Below are positions 1 through 11,409 of a stretch of 64,000 nucleotides of DNA, piece by piece. The notes beneath the pieces are model-generated. The model saw only the letters and a program-made list of their open reading frames with translations, was not told where the DNA came from and did no database searches. A program made the position numbers and the translations under genes. How positions within the stretch are numbered: position 1 is the first letter of the stretch; each line of letters opens with the position of its first letter. This DNA comes from Pontibacter cellulosilyticus (GTDB lineage Bacteria > Bacteroidota > Bacteroidia > Cytophagales > Hymenobacteraceae): the NCBI RefSeq assembly GCF_014306105.1, contig NZ_JACRVF010000002.1, positions 248,001 through 312,000 of the forward strand, in the 5' to 3' direction.

Positions 1-3000
1 GTAATTGTGGTTGGTCCTGAACTGAAGCTGCATGAATGCGGTCTGCCTAAGAACATGGCAGCTGAGCTTTTCAAGCCGTTCATCATCCGTAAGCTGATCG
101 AAAGAGGTATAGTTAAGACTGTAAAGTCAGCTAAGAAAATAGTAGATCGTAAGGACCCTGTAGTATGGGACATCCTGGAGAACGTGCTGAAAGGCCATCC
201 GGTACTCCTTAACCGTGCCCCTACACTACACAGATTAGGTATTCAGGCATTCCAGCCTAAACTGATCGAAGGTAAAGCGATTCAGCTGCACCCATTGGTG
301 TGTACGGCATTCAACGCCGACTTTGACGGTGACCAGATGGCGGTGCACGTTCCACTAGGACCTGCTGCTGTACTGGAAGCCTCTATGCTAATGCTTGCTT
401 CGCACAACATCCTGAACCCTGCTAACGGTGCTCCAATTGCGGTACCTTCTCAGGACATGGTACTTGGTTTATACTATGTATCTAAAGGAAAGCGTAGCAC
501 AGAAAATGAGAAGATCGCCGGTGAAGGCATGAGCTTCTACTCTGCGGAGGAAGTAATCATCGCCATTAACGAAGGCCGTCTTTCTAAGCAAGCCTACATT
601 AAGGTAAGAACAAAGGTTAAGAACGAAAAAGGTGAACTGGAGCTAAAGCTCATCGAAACAGTAGCCGGCCGAGTTCTGTTCAACCAGTTCGTACCAGAAG
701 AAGTTGGTTTCGTAGACGAGCTTCTAACAAAGAAAAAACTTCAGCAGATTATATCAAGAGTGTTCAAAGAGACAGGTATGGCTCGTACGGCTCACTTCTT
801 GGATGATATCAAAACGCTAGGATTCCAGTCAGCTTACAAAGGTGGTCTGTCAATGGGTCTAGGTGATATCAACATTCCTGCTGAGAAAGATATACTTGTA
901 GAGCAGGCCAAGAAAGAAGTAGATGCTGTATGGCAAAACTACTCTATGGGTCTGATCACAGATAACGAGCGTTACAATCAGGTAATTGATATCTGGACGC
1001 GTATCAACAACCAGATTACTGAAACGTTGATGCGCCGTCTGGAGAATGATGATCAGGGCTTCAACTCGATCTTCATGATGATGCACTCAGGAGCCCGTGG
1101 TTCTAGGGAGCAGATCCGTCAGCTGGGTGGTATGCGTGGTCTGATGGCTAAGCCTCAGAAATCATTGCAAGGTTCAGTTGGTGAGATTATCGAGAACCCA
1201 ATCCTTTCTAACTTTAAAGAAGGTCTAGATGTAATCGAGTACTTTATCTCTACTCACGGTGCTCGTAAAGGTCTTGCCGATACAGCTCTTAAAACTGCGG
1301 ATGCGGGTTATCTAACTCGTCGTTTGGTAGACGTTTCGCAGGACGTAATTGTGAATGAGGAAGATTGCGGTACATTACGTGGTTTGGAAGTAAGCGCACT
1401 TAAAGACAACGAAGATATCGTAGAGTCTTTATCAGAGCGTATCCTAGGTCGTGTAACAGTTCACGATGTATATGATCCAATTACAAATGAGCTGATTGTA
1501 GAATCTGGTTTAGAGGTAACGGAAGAAGTAGCTCGTGCTATTGAGAACACAGCCATCGAAGCTGTAGAGATTCGCTCGGTACTTACTTGTGAGTCTAAGA
1601 GAGGAATCTGCGCGAAGTGCTACGGACGTAACCTTGCTACCGGATTTATGGTGCAGAAAGGTGAGGCCGTTGGTGTAATCGCTGCACAGTCAATTGGTGA
1701 GCCTGGTACTCAGCTGACACTACGTACATTCCACGTGGGTGGTACTGCTTCTAACATCGCTGTAGAAGCTACTATACTTGCTAAGTTTGGCGGTAAGATT
1801 GAGTTCGAGGATGTTCGTACTATCGATACGGTGAACAATGAAGGTGAGCCGGTAAAAGTAGTAATGGGACGTTCTGGTGAGGTGAAAGTAGTTGATCCTA
1901 ATACAGGTAAACTGTTTATCTCTAACCACGTGCCATATGGTTCATTCATCAGTGTGAACGAAGGCCAAATAGTAGAAAAAGGAGAGAAACTTTGCCACTG
2001 GGATCCATATAACGCTGTTATCCTTTCAGAATTTGACGGTGAGATATCTTACGAGTCGATCATTGAAGGTATAACTTACCGCGAAGAGTCGGATGAGCAG
2101 ACAGGTTACCGTGAGAAAGTAATTATCGATACAAAAGATAAGACACAGAACCCGGCAATCATAGTGAATCCGAAGAGTGGTGAGTCTAAAGGCTATAACA
2201 TACCAGTAGGTGCACACCTGACAGTAGAGAACGGGGAGAAAATCAAAGCTGGTCAGATCCTGGCTAAGATCCCGCGTGCTATCGGTAAGACTCGTGACAT
2301 TACAGGTGGTCTACCACGTGTTACAGAGTTATTCGAGGCGCGTAACCCTTCTAACCCAGCGGTTGTGTCTGAGATTGATGGTGTAGTAACATATGGTAGC
2401 GTGAAACGCGGTAACCGTGAAATCTTCATAGAGTCTAAAGACGGCGTGAAGAAGAAGTACATGGTACCTCTTTCTAAGCACATTCTTGTTCAGGATAATG
2501 ACTTTGTTCGTGCAGGTATGCCGTTATCAGATGGTGCTATCACTCCTACAGATATTCTGAATATTCAGGGACCTGGTGCAGTACAAGAGTACCTGGTAAA
2601 TGAGATTCAGGAAGTATACCGTCTGCAGGGTGTGAAGATCAACGACAAGCACATTGAAGTTGTTGTTCGCCAGATGATGCAGAAAGTGGTTGTAGTTGAC
2701 GCAGGTGATACAAGCTTCCTTGAGCACCAAGTGGTTGACAAAGTGAACTTCATGGAAGAGAACGACAGAATCATCGACATGAAAGTTGTTGAAGAAGCTG
2801 GAGACTCTACAAGCCTGAAGCCAGGACAAATTGTAACAGCAAGAAGGCTGCGTGACGAGAACTCAAGCTTGAAGCGTCGTGACCTGAAACTAGTTACTGT
2901 TCGTGATGCACAACCAGCGGTTTCAAGGCCAACATTGCAAGGTATTACGCAGGCGTCACTTGGTACACAAAGCTTTATCTCAGCTGCGTCGTTCCAGGAA

Positions 3001-3216
3001 ACAACTAAGGTACTAAGCGAGGCTGCTATCAAAGGTAAAGCGGATGAGCTACTAGGCTTGAAAGAGAACGTAATCGTAGGACACCTGATTCCTGCAGGTA
3101 CAGGTTTAAGAGAATACCAGAACCTGATCGTAGGTAACAAAGAGGAGTACGAGTCACTTGTAGAGTCTAAAAGAACATCTTCAAGAACTAAACAACAGGA
3201 GTTACAAAACAGATAA
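1..3216 (+). CDS. rpoC: RNA polymerase subunit beta' (C-terminal part; 5' end outside window)
   Basis: Catalytic beta' subunit of RNA polymerase. The frame is open from base 1, so this is a truncation by the window edge; about 1,071 residues are present and roughly the first quarter is missing. The Mg-binding active-site motif NADFDGDQM is encoded at 313-339. The bridge-helix/trigger-loop region follows ([10 protein letters not shown], then [16 protein letters not shown]), and then the C-terminal zinc site, split between EEDCGT and [11 protein letters not shown] (1588-1620). The C terminus ends in the usual beta' tail region. A GTG at base 7 is only an internal codon. It is followed after 5 bases by the DUF3467 gene, the neighbour commonly found next to rpoC in Bacteroidota. 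Identification is certain. Confidence 0.98.
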   Translation, partial: VIVVGPELKLHECGLPKNMAAELFKPFIIRKLIERGIVKTVKSAKKIVDRKDPVVWDILENVLKGHPVLLNRAPTLHRLGIQAFQPKLIEGKAIQLHPLVCTAFNADFDGDQMAVHVPLGPAAVLEASMLMLASHNILNPANGAPIAVPSQDMVLGLYYVSKGKRSTENEKIAGEGMSFYSAEEVIIAINEGRLSKQAYIKVRTKVKNEKGELELKLIETVAGRVLFNQFVPEEVGFVDELLTKKKLQQIISRVFKETGMARTAHFLDDIKTLGFQSAYKGGLSMGLGDINIPAEKDILVEQAKKEVDAVWQNYSMGLITDNERYNQVIDIWTRINNQITETLMRRLENDDQGFNSIFMMMHSGARGSREQIRQLGGMRGLMAKPQKSLQGSVGEIIENPILSNFKEGLDVIEYFISTHGARKGLADTALKTADAGYLTRRLVDVSQDVIVNEEDCGTLRGLEVSALKDNEDIVESLSERILGRVTVHDVYDPITNELIVESGLEVTEEVARAIENTAIEAVEIRSVLTCESKRGICAKCYGRNLATGFMVQKGEAVGVIAAQSIGEPGTQLTLRTFHVGGTASNIAVEATILAKFGGKIEFEDVRTIDTVNNEGEPVKVVMGRSGEVKVVDPNTGKLFISNHVPYGSFISVNEGQIVEKGEKLCHWDPYNAVILSEFDGEISYESIIEGITYREESDEQTGYREKVIIDTKDKTQNPAIIVNPKSGESKGYNIPVGAHLTVENGEKIKAGQILAKIPRAIGKTRDITGGLPRVTELFEARNPSNPAVVSEIDGVVTYGSVKRGNREIFIESKDGVKKKYMVPLSKHILVQDNDFVRAGMPLSDGAITPTDILNIQGPGAVQEYLVNEIQEVYRLQGVKINDKHIEVVVRQMMQKVVVVDAGDTSFLEHQVVDKVNFMEENDRIIDMKVVEEAGDSTSLKPGQIVTARRLRDENSSLKRRDLKLVTVRDAQPAVSRPTLQGITQASLGTQSFISAASFQETTKVLSEAAIKGKADELLGLKENVIVGHLIPAGTGLREYQNLIVGNKEEYESLVESKRTSSRTKQQELQNR

Positions 3217-3221
3217 GTATA

Positions 3222-3539
3222 ATGGCTGAAGATCTGCAAAAGCAAAACCAAATTAACATTGAGCTAACGGAAGAAATTGCGGAAGGAGAGTATGCAAATC
3301 TTGCTATGATAGCTCATTCAAGTAGTGAGTTTGTGATTGACTTTATAAGATTGATGCCAGGATTGCCTAAAGCAAAAGTTAAATCAAGAATAGTTATTAC
3401 CCCAGAGCATGCCAAAAGACTTTTGGCTGCTCTGGCGGATAATATCAATAAATTTGAGGCGAGTTTTGGCGATATAAAGCAATCGCAGGAGGCACCATCT
3501 TTCCCTATGAACTTCGGAGGAACAGTAGGGGAGGCATAA
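3222..3539 (+). CDS. DUF3467 domain protein
   Basis: A 105-residue soluble protein of the DUF3467 family (recognised from family memory: YANLAMIAHSSSEFVIDFIR and the SRIVITPEHAKRLLAAL segment). No signal peptide or membrane segment is seen. Family members often sit directly behind rpoC in Bacteroidota, as here, with a 5-base gap, which implies co-transcription with RNA polymerase genes. The biochemical role is unknown; the placement suggests, but does not prove, a link to transcription. The ATG follows the rpoC stop closely and there is no alternative upstream start. A promoter for the next operon lies just downstream. Confidence 0.88.
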   Translation: MAEDLQKQNQINIELTEEIAEGEYANLAMIAHSSSEFVIDFIRLMPGLPKAKVKSRIVITPEHAKRLLAALADNINKFEASFGDIKQSQEAPSFPMNFGGTVGEA

Positions 3540-3565
3540 GGTGCTAAGAATTAATGAATTAAAAT

Positions 3566-3597
3566 TTTGAATTTGCAAAGTGATTTTCCTACCTTTG
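3566..3597 (+). promoter_or_regulatory. Bacteroidota-type promoter for rpsL operon
   Basis: TTTG at 3566-3569 and TACCTTTG at 3590-3597, separated by 20 bases. This matches the Bacteroidota sigma-A consensus (TTTG, 19-21, TAnnTTTG). It gives a leader of about 40 bases before rpsL. Confidence 0.75.
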
Positions 3598-3644
3598 CAG
3601 ACCAAATTTTAGAGTGGAAAAAATCTATAATTAACAAATTATAA

Positions 3645-4061
3645 ATGCCTACTATACAGCAATTAGTAAGAAAGGGAAGAGAGAAACTAACTTCGAAGTC
3701 GAAGTCTCCAGCCCTAGATTCATGCCCACAACGCCGTGGAGTATGTACAAGAGTATATACTACTACGCCTAAGAAGCCAAACTCAGCTATGCGTAAAGTA
3801 GCTAGGGTAAGACTTACAAACGGCAAAGAAGTAAACGCCTATATCCCTGGTGAAGGTCACAACCTTCAGGAGCACTCAATTGTGCTTATCAGAGGCGGTA
3901 GAGTAAAAGACCTTCCAGGTGTACGTTACCACATCGTACGTGGCGCTCTGGATACTGCAGGTGTAAACGGACGTCTTCAGTCACGTTCTAAGTATGGTGC
4001 TAAGAGACCAAAACCAGGTCAGGCTCCAGCTGCTGCAGGTAAAGGTGGAAAGAAAAAGTAA
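3645..4061 (+). CDS. rpsL: 30S ribosomal protein S12
   Basis: Decoding-centre protein of the small subunit, 138 residues. The conserved [12 protein letters not shown] loop and the [14 protein letters not shown] loop are intact; both lysines at which streptomycin-resistance substitutions usually occur (PKKPNS and VKDLPG) are wild-type. The C terminus carries a lineage-type basic tail (about 14 residues, Ala/Pro/Gly/Lys-rich) making it longer than the E. coli protein. It is the first gene of rpsL-rpsG-fusA-rpsJ and is preceded by a clear promoter at 3566-3597. Confidence 0.97.
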   Translation: MPTIQQLVRKGREKLTSKSKSPALDSCPQRRGVCTRVYTTTPKKPNSAMRKVARVRLTNGKEVNAYIPGEGHNLQEHSIVLIRGGRVKDLPGVRYHIVRGALDTAGVNGRLQSRSKYGAKRPKPGQAPAAAGKGGKKK

Positions 4062-4080
4062 TTCATAGAGTTTAAATACA

Positions 4081-4548
4081 ATGAGAAAAGCAAAGCCTAA
4101 AAGTAGAATCCTCCTCCCTGACCCAAAGTATAAAGAGACGTTAGTAACACGTTTCGTTAACTACATGATGGTTGACGGTAAGAAAAGTGTTGCTTACGGT
4201 ATCTTCTACGATGCTGTAGAACTAGTAGAGCAAAGAACAAAAGAAAACGGTCTTGAAACTTGGAAGAAGGCATTGAACAACATCATGCCTAGCGTAGAAG
4301 TTAAAAGCCGTAGGGTAGGTGGTGCTACTTTCCAAGTGCCGACTGAGGTTCGTCCGGACCGCAGAGTATCTCTTGGTATCAAGTGGATGATATCATACGC
4401 TCGCAAGAGAGGTGAGAAAACAATGAAGGATAGATTAGCAGGTGAAATTATTGCAGCTGCTAAAGGTGAAGGTGCTGCCGTTAAGAAAAAAGACGACACG
4501 CACAGAATGGCAGAAGCAAACAAAGCATTCTCACATTTTAGATTTTAA
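4081..4548 (+). CDS. rpsG: 30S ribosomal protein S7
   Basis: Primary binder that organises the 3' major domain (head) of 16S rRNA, 155 residues, normal length. It starts [10 protein letters not shown] and contains the conserved [21 protein letters not shown] and [16 protein letters not shown] segments (helix and beta-hairpin rRNA contacts), ending [12 protein letters not shown]. It lies 19 bases after rpsL and 2 bases before fusA. In many bacteria S7 is the translational autoregulator of this operon; no obvious binding structure is seen in the short rpsL-rpsG gap here. Confidence 0.97.
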   Translation: MRKAKPKSRILLPDPKYKETLVTRFVNYMMVDGKKSVAYGIFYDAVELVEQRTKENGLETWKKALNNIMPSVEVKSRRVGGATFQVPTEVRPDRRVSLGIKWMISYARKRGEKTMKDRLAGEIIAAAKGEGAAVKKKDDTHRMAEANKAFSHFRF

Positions 4549-4550
4549 TA

Positions 4551-6653
4551 ATGGCTAGAGACTTAAGATATACCAGAAACATTGGTATTGCTGCGCACAT
4601 TGATGCTGGTAAAACCACTACAACAGAACGTATTCTTTACTATGCCGGAAAGTCACATAAAATTGGTGAAGTACACGAAGGTGCTGCCACTATGGACTGG
4701 ATGGAGCAAGAGCAGGAGCGTGGTATTACCATCACATCTGCTGCAACAACAGTAAGCTGGCCGTACAGAGGCAATGAGTATCATATCAACATTATTGATA
4801 CGCCTGGTCACGTTGACTTTACTGTAGAAGTAAACCGTTCATTACGTGTACTGGATGGTCTAGTATTCTTGTTTAGTGCTGTTGACGGTGTTGAGCCTCA
4901 GTCAGAAACTAACTGGAGACTTGCAGATAATTATAAAGTTGCTCGTATTGGTTTCGTTAACAAAATGGACCGTTCTGGTGCTGATTTCCTTGCTGTATGT
5001 AAGCAGGTGAAAGAAATGCTGGGCAGCAACGCTGTAGCTTTACAGTTACCAATTGGCGCTGAAGATAACTTCAAAGGTGTTGTTGACCTAGTAAACTTCC
5101 GTGGCATTATCTGGAATGAAGAAGATAAAGGTATGACCTTTACAGAAGTTCCGATTCCAGACGATATGATGGAAGAAGCTGAGGAGTACAGAGAGAAACT
5201 TCTAGAAGCAGTAGCTGAGTATGATGAGTCTTTAATGGAGAAATACTTCGAAGATCCTACTTCAATTACTGAAGATGAAATTCTTGCTGCTCTACGTGCT
5301 GCAACGATAGACATGGCAATTGTTCCAATGCTTTGCGGTTCTTCATTCAAGAACAAAGGTGTTCAGACTATGCTTGACTACGTGATGGCCCTTTGCCCTT
5401 CTCCATTGGACAAAGAAAGCATCAAAGGAACAAACCCAGACACAGGTGCAGAGATTGCACGTAAGCCAAGTGAAACAGAGCCTTTCGCAGGTCTTGCATT
5501 CAAAATTGCAACTGACCCTTATGTAGGACGTCTTTGCTTCGTAAGAGCTTATTCAGGTGTACTGGAGTCTGGTTCTTATGTATTCAACACAAGATCAAAT
5601 AATAAAGAGCGTATCTCTCGTATTTTCCAGATGCACGCTAACAAGCAGAACCAGATCGAAAGATTAGGTGCAGGTGACATTGGTGCGGTAGTAGGCTTTA
5701 AAGATATCAAGACAGGTGATACGCTATGCGATCAGAACGCGAAAATCGTTCTTGAATCAATGGAGTTCCCTGAACCAGTAATTGGCTACGCGATCGAACC
5801 GAAGTCACAGGCTGACTCTGATAAAATGGGTATGGCTATTGCCAAGCTTATTGAAGAGGATCCAACACTTCAGGTAAATACTGATGAGGAAACTGGTCAG
5901 ACTATTCTTCGTGGTATGGGTGAGCTTCACCTGGAGATCATCATCGACAGAATGAAGCGTGAGTTCAAAGTTGAGCTTAACCAGGGTGCTCCTCAGGTTG
6001 CTTACAAAGAGACCATCACTAAAACAGTTGAGCACAGAGAAGTATTCAAGAAGCAGTCAGGTGGTCGTGGTAAGTTTGCAGACATTGTGTTTACAATGGG
6101 CCCACGTGAAGATGGCAAGCAGGGACTAGAGTTCGAGAATGCAATTGTTGGTGGTGTTATTCCAAAAGAATTTATACCAGCTATTCAGAAAGGTTTCGAA
6201 GAAGCAATGAAGAATGGTATACTTGCAGGTTTCCCAATTGACTCAATGAAAGTGCGTCTGTTCCATGGGTCATTCCACGATGTAGACTCTGATTCACTTT
6301 CATTCGAACTAGCTGCACGTCAAGGTTTCAAAGAGGCTGGCAAGCAGTGCGCGCCGAAGCTTCTTGAGCCAATCATGGCAGTTGATGTTGTTACTCCAGA
6401 CGAGTACACAGGTCCAGTAACGGGTGACTTGAACAGAAGAAGAGGTATCATGAAGGGTATGGATACTAAAGGAACAGCTACTGTAGTTAAAGCAGACGTT
6501 CCACTTTCAGAACTGTTCGGTTACGTAACTGATTTACGTACTATCACTTCTGGTAGAGCAACTGCATCGCTTACTTTCTCTCACTATGAGCAAGTACCGC
6601 AAAACCTAGCAGACGGCATCGTTGCTAAAGTAAAAGGAACAGCAGCTAAATAA
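4551..6653 (+). CDS. fusA: Translation elongation factor G
   Basis: GTPase that drives translocation of the ribosome, 700 residues. The G1 loop [12 protein letters not shown] is at about residues 15-26, the switch I threonine in RGITI at 57-61, G3 DTPGH at 83-87 and G4 NKMD at 137-140. Domain II, III, IV (loop region [15 protein letters not shown]) and V follow in normal order. The start is 2 bases after rpsG. Unlike in many Proteobacteria, no tuf gene follows; rpsJ is next. Confidence 0.98.
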   Translation: MARDLRYTRNIGIAAHIDAGKTTTTERILYYAGKSHKIGEVHEGAATMDWMEQEQERGITITSAATTVSWPYRGNEYHINIIDTPGHVDFTVEVNRSLRVLDGLVFLFSAVDGVEPQSETNWRLADNYKVARIGFVNKMDRSGADFLAVCKQVKEMLGSNAVALQLPIGAEDNFKGVVDLVNFRGIIWNEEDKGMTFTEVPIPDDMMEEAEEYREKLLEAVAEYDESLMEKYFEDPTSITEDEILAALRAATIDMAIVPMLCGSSFKNKGVQTMLDYVMALCPSPLDKESIKGTNPDTGAEIARKPSETEPFAGLAFKIATDPYVGRLCFVRAYSGVLESGSYVFNTRSNNKERISRIFQMHANKQNQIERLGAGDIGAVVGFKDIKTGDTLCDQNAKIVLESMEFPEPVIGYAIEPKSQADSDKMGMAIAKLIEEDPTLQVNTDEETGQTILRGMGELHLEIIIDRMKREFKVELNQGAPQVAYKETITKTVEHREVFKKQSGGRGKFADIVFTMGPREDGKQGLEFENAIVGGVIPKEFIPAIQKGFEEAMKNGILAGFPIDSMKVRLFHGSFHDVDSDSLSFELAARQGFKEAGKQCAPKLLEPIMAVDVVTPDEYTGPVTGDLNRRRGIMKGMDTKGTATVVKADVPLSELFGYVTDLRTITSGRATASLTFSHYEQVPQNLADGIVAKVKGTAAK

Positions 6654-6664
6654 TTAGTAAAGAA

Positions 6665-6970
6665 ATGAATCAGAAAATTAGAATAAAGCTTAAGTCTTAC
6701 GATCACAACTTAGTTGACAAGTCATCTGAGAAGATTGTGAAAGCTGTTAAAGCAACAGGTGCTATCGTAAGCGGTCCAATTCCTCTTCCAACAGAGAAGG
6801 ATAAATTCACTGTACTACGCTCACCACACGTGAACAAGAAATCACGTGAGCAGTTCCAGCTTTGCACTTACAAAAGATTAGTAGATATCTATTCTACTAG
6901 CTCTAAAACTGTAGATGCTTTAATGAAGCTAGAACTTCCAAGTGGAGTAGATGTTGAGATCAAGGTTTGA
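6665..6970 (+). CDS. rpsJ: 30S ribosomal protein S10
   Basis: Small-subunit head protein, 101 residues, also the NusE partner in antitermination complexes in well-studied bacteria. It shows the typical [15 protein letters not shown] start, the [20 protein letters not shown] loop and the [17 protein letters not shown] segment. It closes the str-type operon (11 bases after fusA) instead of opening the S10 operon, because a strong terminator and a new promoter separate it from rplC. Confidence 0.97.
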   Translation: MNQKIRIKLKSYDHNLVDKSSEKIVKAVKATGAIVSGPIPLPTEKDKFTVLRSPHVNKKSREQFQLCTYKRLVDIYSTSSKTVDALMKLELPSGVDVEIKV

Positions 6971-6975
6971 TAACC

Positions 6976-7036
6976 TCAGCTGATAAAATAAAAAGGAGAG
7001 TCGAAAGGCTCTCCTTTTTATTTTATCAGCTGATAA
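6976..7036 (+). terminator. Terminator with perfect 25-bp arms between rpsJ and rplC
   Basis: Arms 6976-7000 and 7009-7033 are exact inverted repeats with an 8-base loop TCGAAAGG. The stem holds its own A-run and T-run (AAAATAAAAA / TTTTTATTTT), so it reads as an intrinsic terminator in both directions. Confidence 0.85.
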
Positions 7037-7054
7037 TAAATAATTTAGAAAAGG

Positions 7055-7087
7055 TTTGTTAAAGAAGCCGAAAAATTATTAACTTTG
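7055..7087 (+). promoter_or_regulatory. Bacteroidota-type promoter for rplC operon
   Basis: TTTG at 7055-7058 and TAACTTTG at 7080-7087, spacer 21 bases. The predicted leader to rplC is about 50 bases. It could fold into one of two competing short hairpins: CCCT with AGGG, or TTAGC with GCTAA (7092-7115). Confidence 0.75.
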
Positions 7088-7145
7088 CACTCCCTTAGCA
7101 AAAATGAGGGCTAATATTATTGTATCCATCTTAAATAAAAGTTGA

Positions 7146-7763
7146 ATGCCTGGAATTATCGGTAAAAAAATCGGAATGACAAGCCTCTTCACATCAGATG
7201 GTAAATACACGCCAGTTACGCTTATACAAGCTGGTCCATGTGTAGTTACTCAGGTGAAGACGGTAGAGACTGATGGCTATGAAGCTGTACAGCTTGGCTA
7301 TGGCGAGAAGAAGCTAAAAAGAGTAACGAAAGCGGAAGCTGGACATTACAAAAACGCTAAAACTTCTGCAAAGAAAAAAGTTGCTGAGTTTGATGTGGAA
7401 GGCACATCTTATAATCTTGGTGACACAGTTGATGCGACCTTGTTCGTAGAGGGTGAATTCGTTGACGTAGTAGGTACATCTAAAGGTAAAGGCTTCCAAG
7501 GTGTAGTAAAGCGTCACAACTTCGCCGGTGTAGGTGGGCAGACTCACGGTCAGCACAACAGAGCCAGACACCCTGGTTCAATCGGTGCTTGCTCTTGGCC
7601 ATCAAGAGTATTCAAAGGTATGCGCATGGCAGGTAGAATGGGAGGTAACAGAGTAAAGATTCAAAACCTTACTGTTGTTCGCGTTATTGCAGATAAAAAC
7701 CTGCTAGTAGTTAGTGGCTCAGTACCTGGTGCCAAAAATTCTTATGTGTTAATTGAGAAGTAA
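7146..7763 (+). CDS. rplC: 50S ribosomal protein L3
   Basis: Early-assembly large-subunit protein reaching the peptidyl-transferase centre, 205 residues. Recognised by [15 protein letters not shown], the central [19 protein letters not shown] segment with the QTHGQHNR loop, and the [17 protein letters not shown]-terminal part. The conserved Gln of the GGQTHG loop (methylated in E. coli) is present. First gene of the long S10-spc-alpha cluster; its stop is one base before the rplD start. Confidence 0.97.
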   Translation: MPGIIGKKIGMTSLFTSDGKYTPVTLIQAGPCVVTQVKTVETDGYEAVQLGYGEKKLKRVTKAEAGHYKNAKTSAKKKVAEFDVEGTSYNLGDTVDATLFVEGEFVDVVGTSKGKGFQGVVKRHNFAGVGGQTHGQHNRARHPGSIGACSWPSRVFKGMRMAGRMGGNRVKIQNLTVVRVIADKNLLVVSGSVPGAKNSYVLIEK

Positions 7764-7764
7764 A

Positions 7765-8391
7765 ATGGAGCTTTCTGTATTAAATATCAAAGGTGAAGAT
7801 ACAGGCAGAAAGGTAAACCTTTCTGATGCTATATTTGGTCTTGAGCCAAATGAGCATGCAATGTATCTTGACGTAAAGCAGTACCTGGCTAATCAGAGAC
7901 AGGGTACGCACAAGTCAAAAGAGCGTAACGAAGTAGCAGGTTCAACTAAGAAGATTAAAAAGCAAAAAGGTACAGGCGGTGCTCGTGCTGGTAGCTTGAA
8001 ATCTCCTGTGTTCATCGGTGGTGGCCGTGTATTTGGTCCTAAGCCAAGAAACTACAGCTTTAAGCTAAACAAGAAGCTGAAAGAAGTAGCTCGTCTGTCT
8101 GCTCTTTCATTGTTAGCAAAAGATAACAAAGTTGCTTTAGTAGAGTCTTTCAATTTTGAGGCTCCTAAAACAAAAGAGATGATCTCTTTACTAAACAACC
8201 TGAAGACAACTGGTAAAACATTAGTTGTAACTCCTTCAGTTAATCAGAATGTAGTATTGTCAAGCAGAAACATTCCTAAGTTGAAAGTTGCAACTGCTGC
8301 TGATGTAAATACTTACGACCTGCTTAATACTGACAGGTTGATTTTAGTAGAAGAGTCTGTTAATGTATTGGAAAACCTCTATAGCGCATAA
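7765..8391 (+). CDS. rplD: 50S ribosomal protein L4
   Basis: Large-subunit protein lining the exit tunnel, 208 residues. The frame could open at 7753 (an AUU/AUG-like start inside rplC), but the ATG at 7765, one base after the rplC stop, begins [12 protein letters not shown] and matches the family start. The tunnel extension with [19 protein letters not shown] is intact; the conserved Lys and Gly positions where macrolide-resistance changes occur are unaltered. In E. coli L4 represses its own operon; whether the short leader here supports that is not known. Confidence 0.96.
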   Translation: MELSVLNIKGEDTGRKVNLSDAIFGLEPNEHAMYLDVKQYLANQRQGTHKSKERNEVAGSTKKIKKQKGTGGARAGSLKSPVFIGGGRVFGPKPRNYSFKLNKKLKEVARLSALSLLAKDNKVALVESFNFEAPKTKEMISLLNNLKTTGKTLVVTPSVNQNVVLSSRNIPKLKVATAADVNTYDLLNTDRLILVEESVNVLENLYSA

Positions 8392-8393
8392 TC

Positions 8394-8681
8394 ATGAACG
8401 TTCTAAAAAGACCACTAATCACTGAGAAGTACGCTGCCATGAATGAGGTTGGTAAATATGCTTTTGAGGTTGATAAAAAAGCCAACAAAGTAGAAATCAA
8501 GAAGGCAGTAGAAAAGATGTATGGTGTTACTGTAGCGAATGTTGCTACAATGAGATCACTTGGTAAAGTAAAAACAAAATATACTAAGTCAGGTGCTGTA
8601 TCAGGTCGTACGTCTTTGATCAAAAAAGCAATCATCACCGTGAAAGAAGGTGAAGTTATAGACTTTTATAGCGGTATATAA
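8394..8681 (+). CDS. rplW: 50S ribosomal protein L23
   Basis: Protein at the tunnel exit that docks trigger factor and SRP in known ribosomes, 95 residues. It starts MNVLKRPLITEKYAAMNE and has the K-rich loop VKTKYTKSGAVSGRTSLIKKAI. Normal length. It lies 2 bases after rplD and 10 bases before rplB, so translation is probably coupled. Confidence 0.96.
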   Translation: MNVLKRPLITEKYAAMNEVGKYAFEVDKKANKVEIKKAVEKMYGVTVANVATMRSLGKVKTKYTKSGAVSGRTSLIKKAIITVKEGEVIDFYSGI

Positions 8682-8691
8682 TTAAGTAGAA

Positions 8692-9516
8692 ATGGCTTTA
8701 AAAAAGTTAAGACCAACAACACCAGGTCAAAGATTTAGAGTAGCGCCAGCATTCGACGAGATTACGACGTCTACTCCTGAAAAATCTTTGTTGGCACCTA
8801 TTAAAAAATCTGGTGGACGCAACAACTCTGGTAAAATGACAATGCGCTACATTGGCGGCGGTCATAAGAAGAAGTACAGAGTTATCGATTTTAAGCGTAC
8901 AAAGCATGGCGTGCCTGCTACTGTTAAGACGATCGAGTATGATCCGAACAGAACAGCGCGTATTGCACTAGTGTACTATGCAGATGGCGAGAAGAGCTAT
9001 ATCATTGCTCCAGCTGGGCTACAAGTAGGTACTGTAATCGTATCTGGTCCAGGTAACGCTCCTGAAGTAGGCAACTGCTTACCTTTATCTGAAATTCCTC
9101 TAGGTACTATCATTCACAACATTGAACTACAGCCAGGTAATGGTGCAACACTTGCACGTAGTGCTGGATCTTATGCTCAGTTAGTGGCTCGTGAAGGAAG
9201 ATATGCAACTATCAAGTTGCCTTCTGGTGAGCTAAGAATGGTATTAGCTAACTGCTATGCAACTGTAGGAACTGTTTCTAACTCTGACCACATGAACGTA
9301 AAGCTTGGTAAGGCTGGACGTAACAGATGGTTAGGTAAGCGTCCAAGAGTACGTGGTGTTGCGATGAACCCTGTCGATCACCCTATGGGTGGTGGTGAAG
9401 GTAAGTCTTCAGGCGGTCACCCACGTTCACGTAAAGGCTTATATGCTAAAGGTCTTAAGACGAGAAACAAGAATAAGTATTCTGAAAAACTTATAGTTAA
9501 TAGAGGAAAGAAATAA
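8692..9516 (+). CDS. rplB: 50S ribosomal protein L2
   Basis: Core large-subunit protein needed for subunit association and the peptidyl-transferase centre, 274 residues. It has the [21 protein letters not shown]-terminal segment and the [20 protein letters not shown] loop; the His of VDHP that corresponds to E. coli His229 is present, while the following His of E. coli is Met here. Normal length and operon position between rplW and rpsS. Confidence 0.97.
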   Translation: MALKKLRPTTPGQRFRVAPAFDEITTSTPEKSLLAPIKKSGGRNNSGKMTMRYIGGGHKKKYRVIDFKRTKHGVPATVKTIEYDPNRTARIALVYYADGEKSYIIAPAGLQVGTVIVSGPGNAPEVGNCLPLSEIPLGTIIHNIELQPGNGATLARSAGSYAQLVAREGRYATIKLPSGELRMVLANCYATVGTVSNSDHMNVKLGKAGRNRWLGKRPRVRGVAMNPVDHPMGGGEGKSSGGHPRSRKGLYAKGLKTRNKNKYSEKLIVNRGKK

Positions 9517-9519
9517 TAA

Positions 9520-9798
9520 ATGGCTAGATCATTAAAAAAAGGGCCTTATATTGACTATAGGCTCCAGAAAAAAGTAGATGTAATGAACGAGTCTGGTAAG
9601 AAAACAGTTATCAAGACTTGGTCAAGAAGATCAATGATTTCTCCTGATTTCGTTGGTCATACATTCGCAGTTCACAATGGAAATAAATTCATCCCTGTTT
9701 ATGTTACTGAAAACATGGTAGGTCATAAGCTTGGTGAATTTGCTCCAACAAGGAACTTCAGAGGTCACATTGCTAAAAAAGATAAAGGCAAGCGTTAA
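9520..9798 (+). CDS. rpsS: 30S ribosomal protein S19
   Basis: Small-subunit head protein near the A-site finger contact, 92 residues. It shows the canonical [12 protein letters not shown] start, the [20 protein letters not shown] core and the [13 protein letters not shown] tail. It begins 3 bases after the rplB stop and is followed 2 bases later by rplV, in the standard S10-operon order. Confidence 0.97.
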   Translation: MARSLKKGPYIDYRLQKKVDVMNESGKKTVIKTWSRRSMISPDFVGHTFAVHNGNKFIPVYVTENMVGHKLGEFAPTRNFRGHIAKKDKGKR

Positions 9799-9800
9799 TC

Positions 9801-10193
9801 ATGGAAGCAGTAGCAAAATTAAATAATGTGCCTACTTCTCCTCGTAAAATGAGATTAGTAGCAGGCTTGATTCGTGGTAAAAGCGTTTCTAAAGCCTTAG
9901 GTATCCTAAAGTTCGAACCTAACGCTGGCGCGGCTAAACTTGAGAAGCTTCTTTTATCTGCTTTATCAAACTGGCAGCAAAAAAATGAAGATGCTCGCAT
10001 CGAAGAAGCAAACCTTTTTATCAAAGAAATCTTTGTTAACGAGGGTAAAATGTTAAAGCGTCTTCGTCCTGCTCCACAGGGCCGTGGTTATAGAATCAGA
10101 AAAAGATCTAACCATGTAACTCTAGTTATTGATACAATGACAGAGGAGCAGATCGAGAAGCAATCAAAGAAGTCTAACAAAGCCAGCAAGTAA
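9801..10193 (+). CDS. rplV: 50S ribosomal protein L22
   Basis: Exit-tunnel protein, 130 residues. It has the [20 protein letters not shown] segment and the tunnel beta-hairpin [18 protein letters not shown], which is a normal length with no macrolide-resistance-type duplication. The C-terminal Lys/Ser-rich tail is short. It lies 2 bases after rpsS and 3 bases before rpsC. Confidence 0.97.
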   Translation: MEAVAKLNNVPTSPRKMRLVAGLIRGKSVSKALGILKFEPNAGAAKLEKLLLSALSNWQQKNEDARIEEANLFIKEIFVNEGKMLKRLRPAPQGRGYRIRKRSNHVTLVIDTMTEEQIEKQSKKSNKASK

Positions 10194-10196
10194 GAA

Positions 10197-10952
10197 ATGG
10201 GACAGAAAGTAAATCCAATTGGTTTTCGCCTCGGAATCGTTAAAGGTTGGGATTCTAACTGGTATGGCGGTAAAGATTTCGCTGAAAAGCTGATCGAGGA
10301 CGAGAAAATCAGAAAATATATCTTAGCGCGTATTCCAAAAGGCGGTATTTCTAAAATAATAATTGAAAGAACGCTTAAGCGCATTACTATCACTATCAAT
10401 ACTGCACGTCCAGGTGTTGTAATCGGTAAGGGTGGACAGGAAGTAGATAAAATTAAAGAAGAGCTTAAGAAGCTTACTAACAAAGATGTTCAAATCAACA
10501 TTTTTGAGATTAAGCGTCCAGAGCTTGATGCTAAACTAGTTGGCGAGTCTATCGCTCAGCAGTTACAAGCGCGTATCTCTTTCCGTCGCGCCATGAAACA
10601 AGCGATTGCTTCTGCTCTGCGTGTTGGTGCTGAAGGTATCAAAGTTCAGGTATCAGGTCGTTTGGGCGGTGCTGAAATGGCAAGAACAGAGCACTACAAA
10701 GAAGGAAGAACTCCACTTCATACTTTACGTGCTGATATTGATTATGCACTTTCTGAAGCACAGACAGTTTATGGAAAACTGGGAATAAAAGTGTGGATCT
10801 TTAAAGGCGAAGTTTATGGTAAGAAAGATCTTACTCCAAACGCAGGCCTTGAGAGCAAAGGTGGCCCTGGTGCACAGGGTGGTGGTGAAAGAAGAGGCCG
10901 TGGCGATCGTAAAAAGCCTGACGGTGCTCCTAAGCGTAAGCGTCGCCAATAA
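10197..10952 (+). CDS. rpsC: 30S ribosomal protein S3
   Basis: mRNA-entry protein of the small subunit, 251 residues, carrying a KH domain ([16 protein letters not shown]) and the C-terminal S3 domain ([20 protein letters not shown]). It starts [13 protein letters not shown]. The tail is Gly/Arg/Lys-rich ([16 protein letters not shown] and on) and somewhat longer than in E. coli, giving a highly basic end. 3 bases after rplV; 31 bases before rplP. Confidence 0.97.
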   Translation: MGQKVNPIGFRLGIVKGWDSNWYGGKDFAEKLIEDEKIRKYILARIPKGGISKIIIERTLKRITITINTARPGVVIGKGGQEVDKIKEELKKLTNKDVQINIFEIKRPELDAKLVGESIAQQLQARISFRRAMKQAIASALRVGAEGIKVQVSGRLGGAEMARTEHYKEGRTPLHTLRADIDYALSEAQTVYGKLGIKVWIFKGEVYGKKDLTPNAGLESKGGPGAQGGGERRGRGDRKKPDGAPKRKRRQ

Positions 10953-10983
10953 TCGTTCTTTAACATTATTAAGTTTTTAGAAA

Positions 10984-11406
10984 ATGTTACAGCCTAAAAG
11001 GACTAAATATAGAAAAATGCAAAAAGGCCGAGTGAAAGGTCTGGCTCATAGAGGCAGTACTATTTCCTTTGGTTCTTTTGCAATCAAATCTCTAGAGGCA
11101 TCCTGGATCACCAGCCGCCAGATAGAGGCTGCTCGTATCGCGATGACGAGAGCAATGAAACGTGAGGGTCAAGTTTGGATCCGTATCTTCCCTGATAAAC
11201 CTGTTACCAAAAAACCAGCCGAAGTTCGAATGGGTAAAGGTAAAGGTTCCCCAGAGTATTGGGTAGCAGTAGTTAAGCCAGGCACTATCATGTTCGAATC
11301 TGATGGTGTTTCTTTAGAAGTAGCTAAGGAGTCATTAAGACTAGCTGCTCAGAAACTGCCAGTTAAAACAAAGTTTGTAGTACGTAGAGATTACGTTGAG
11401 AAATAG
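10984..11406 (+). CDS. rplP: 50S ribosomal protein L16
   Basis: Large-subunit protein at the A site/central protuberance, 140 residues. It starts [16 protein letters not shown]; the conserved basic loop is [20 protein letters not shown], and the Arg that E. coli hydroxylates lies in this region. The [14 protein letters not shown] block is intact. It lies between rpsC and rpmC, 3 bases before the latter. Confidence 0.97.
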   Translation: MLQPKRTKYRKMQKGRVKGLAHRGSTISFGSFAIKSLEASWITSRQIEAARIAMTRAMKREGQVWIRIFPDKPVTKKPAEVRMGKGKGSPEYWVAVVKPGTIMFESDGVSLEVAKESLRLAAQKLPVKTKFVVRRDYVEK

Positions 11407-11409
11407 TAT

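Noticed and set aside
2607..3251. Long open frame of 214 codons on the minus strand of rpoC
   Set aside because: It lies wholly across the conserved rpoC coding region with Ser/Thr/Phe-rich shadow composition and no family resemblance.
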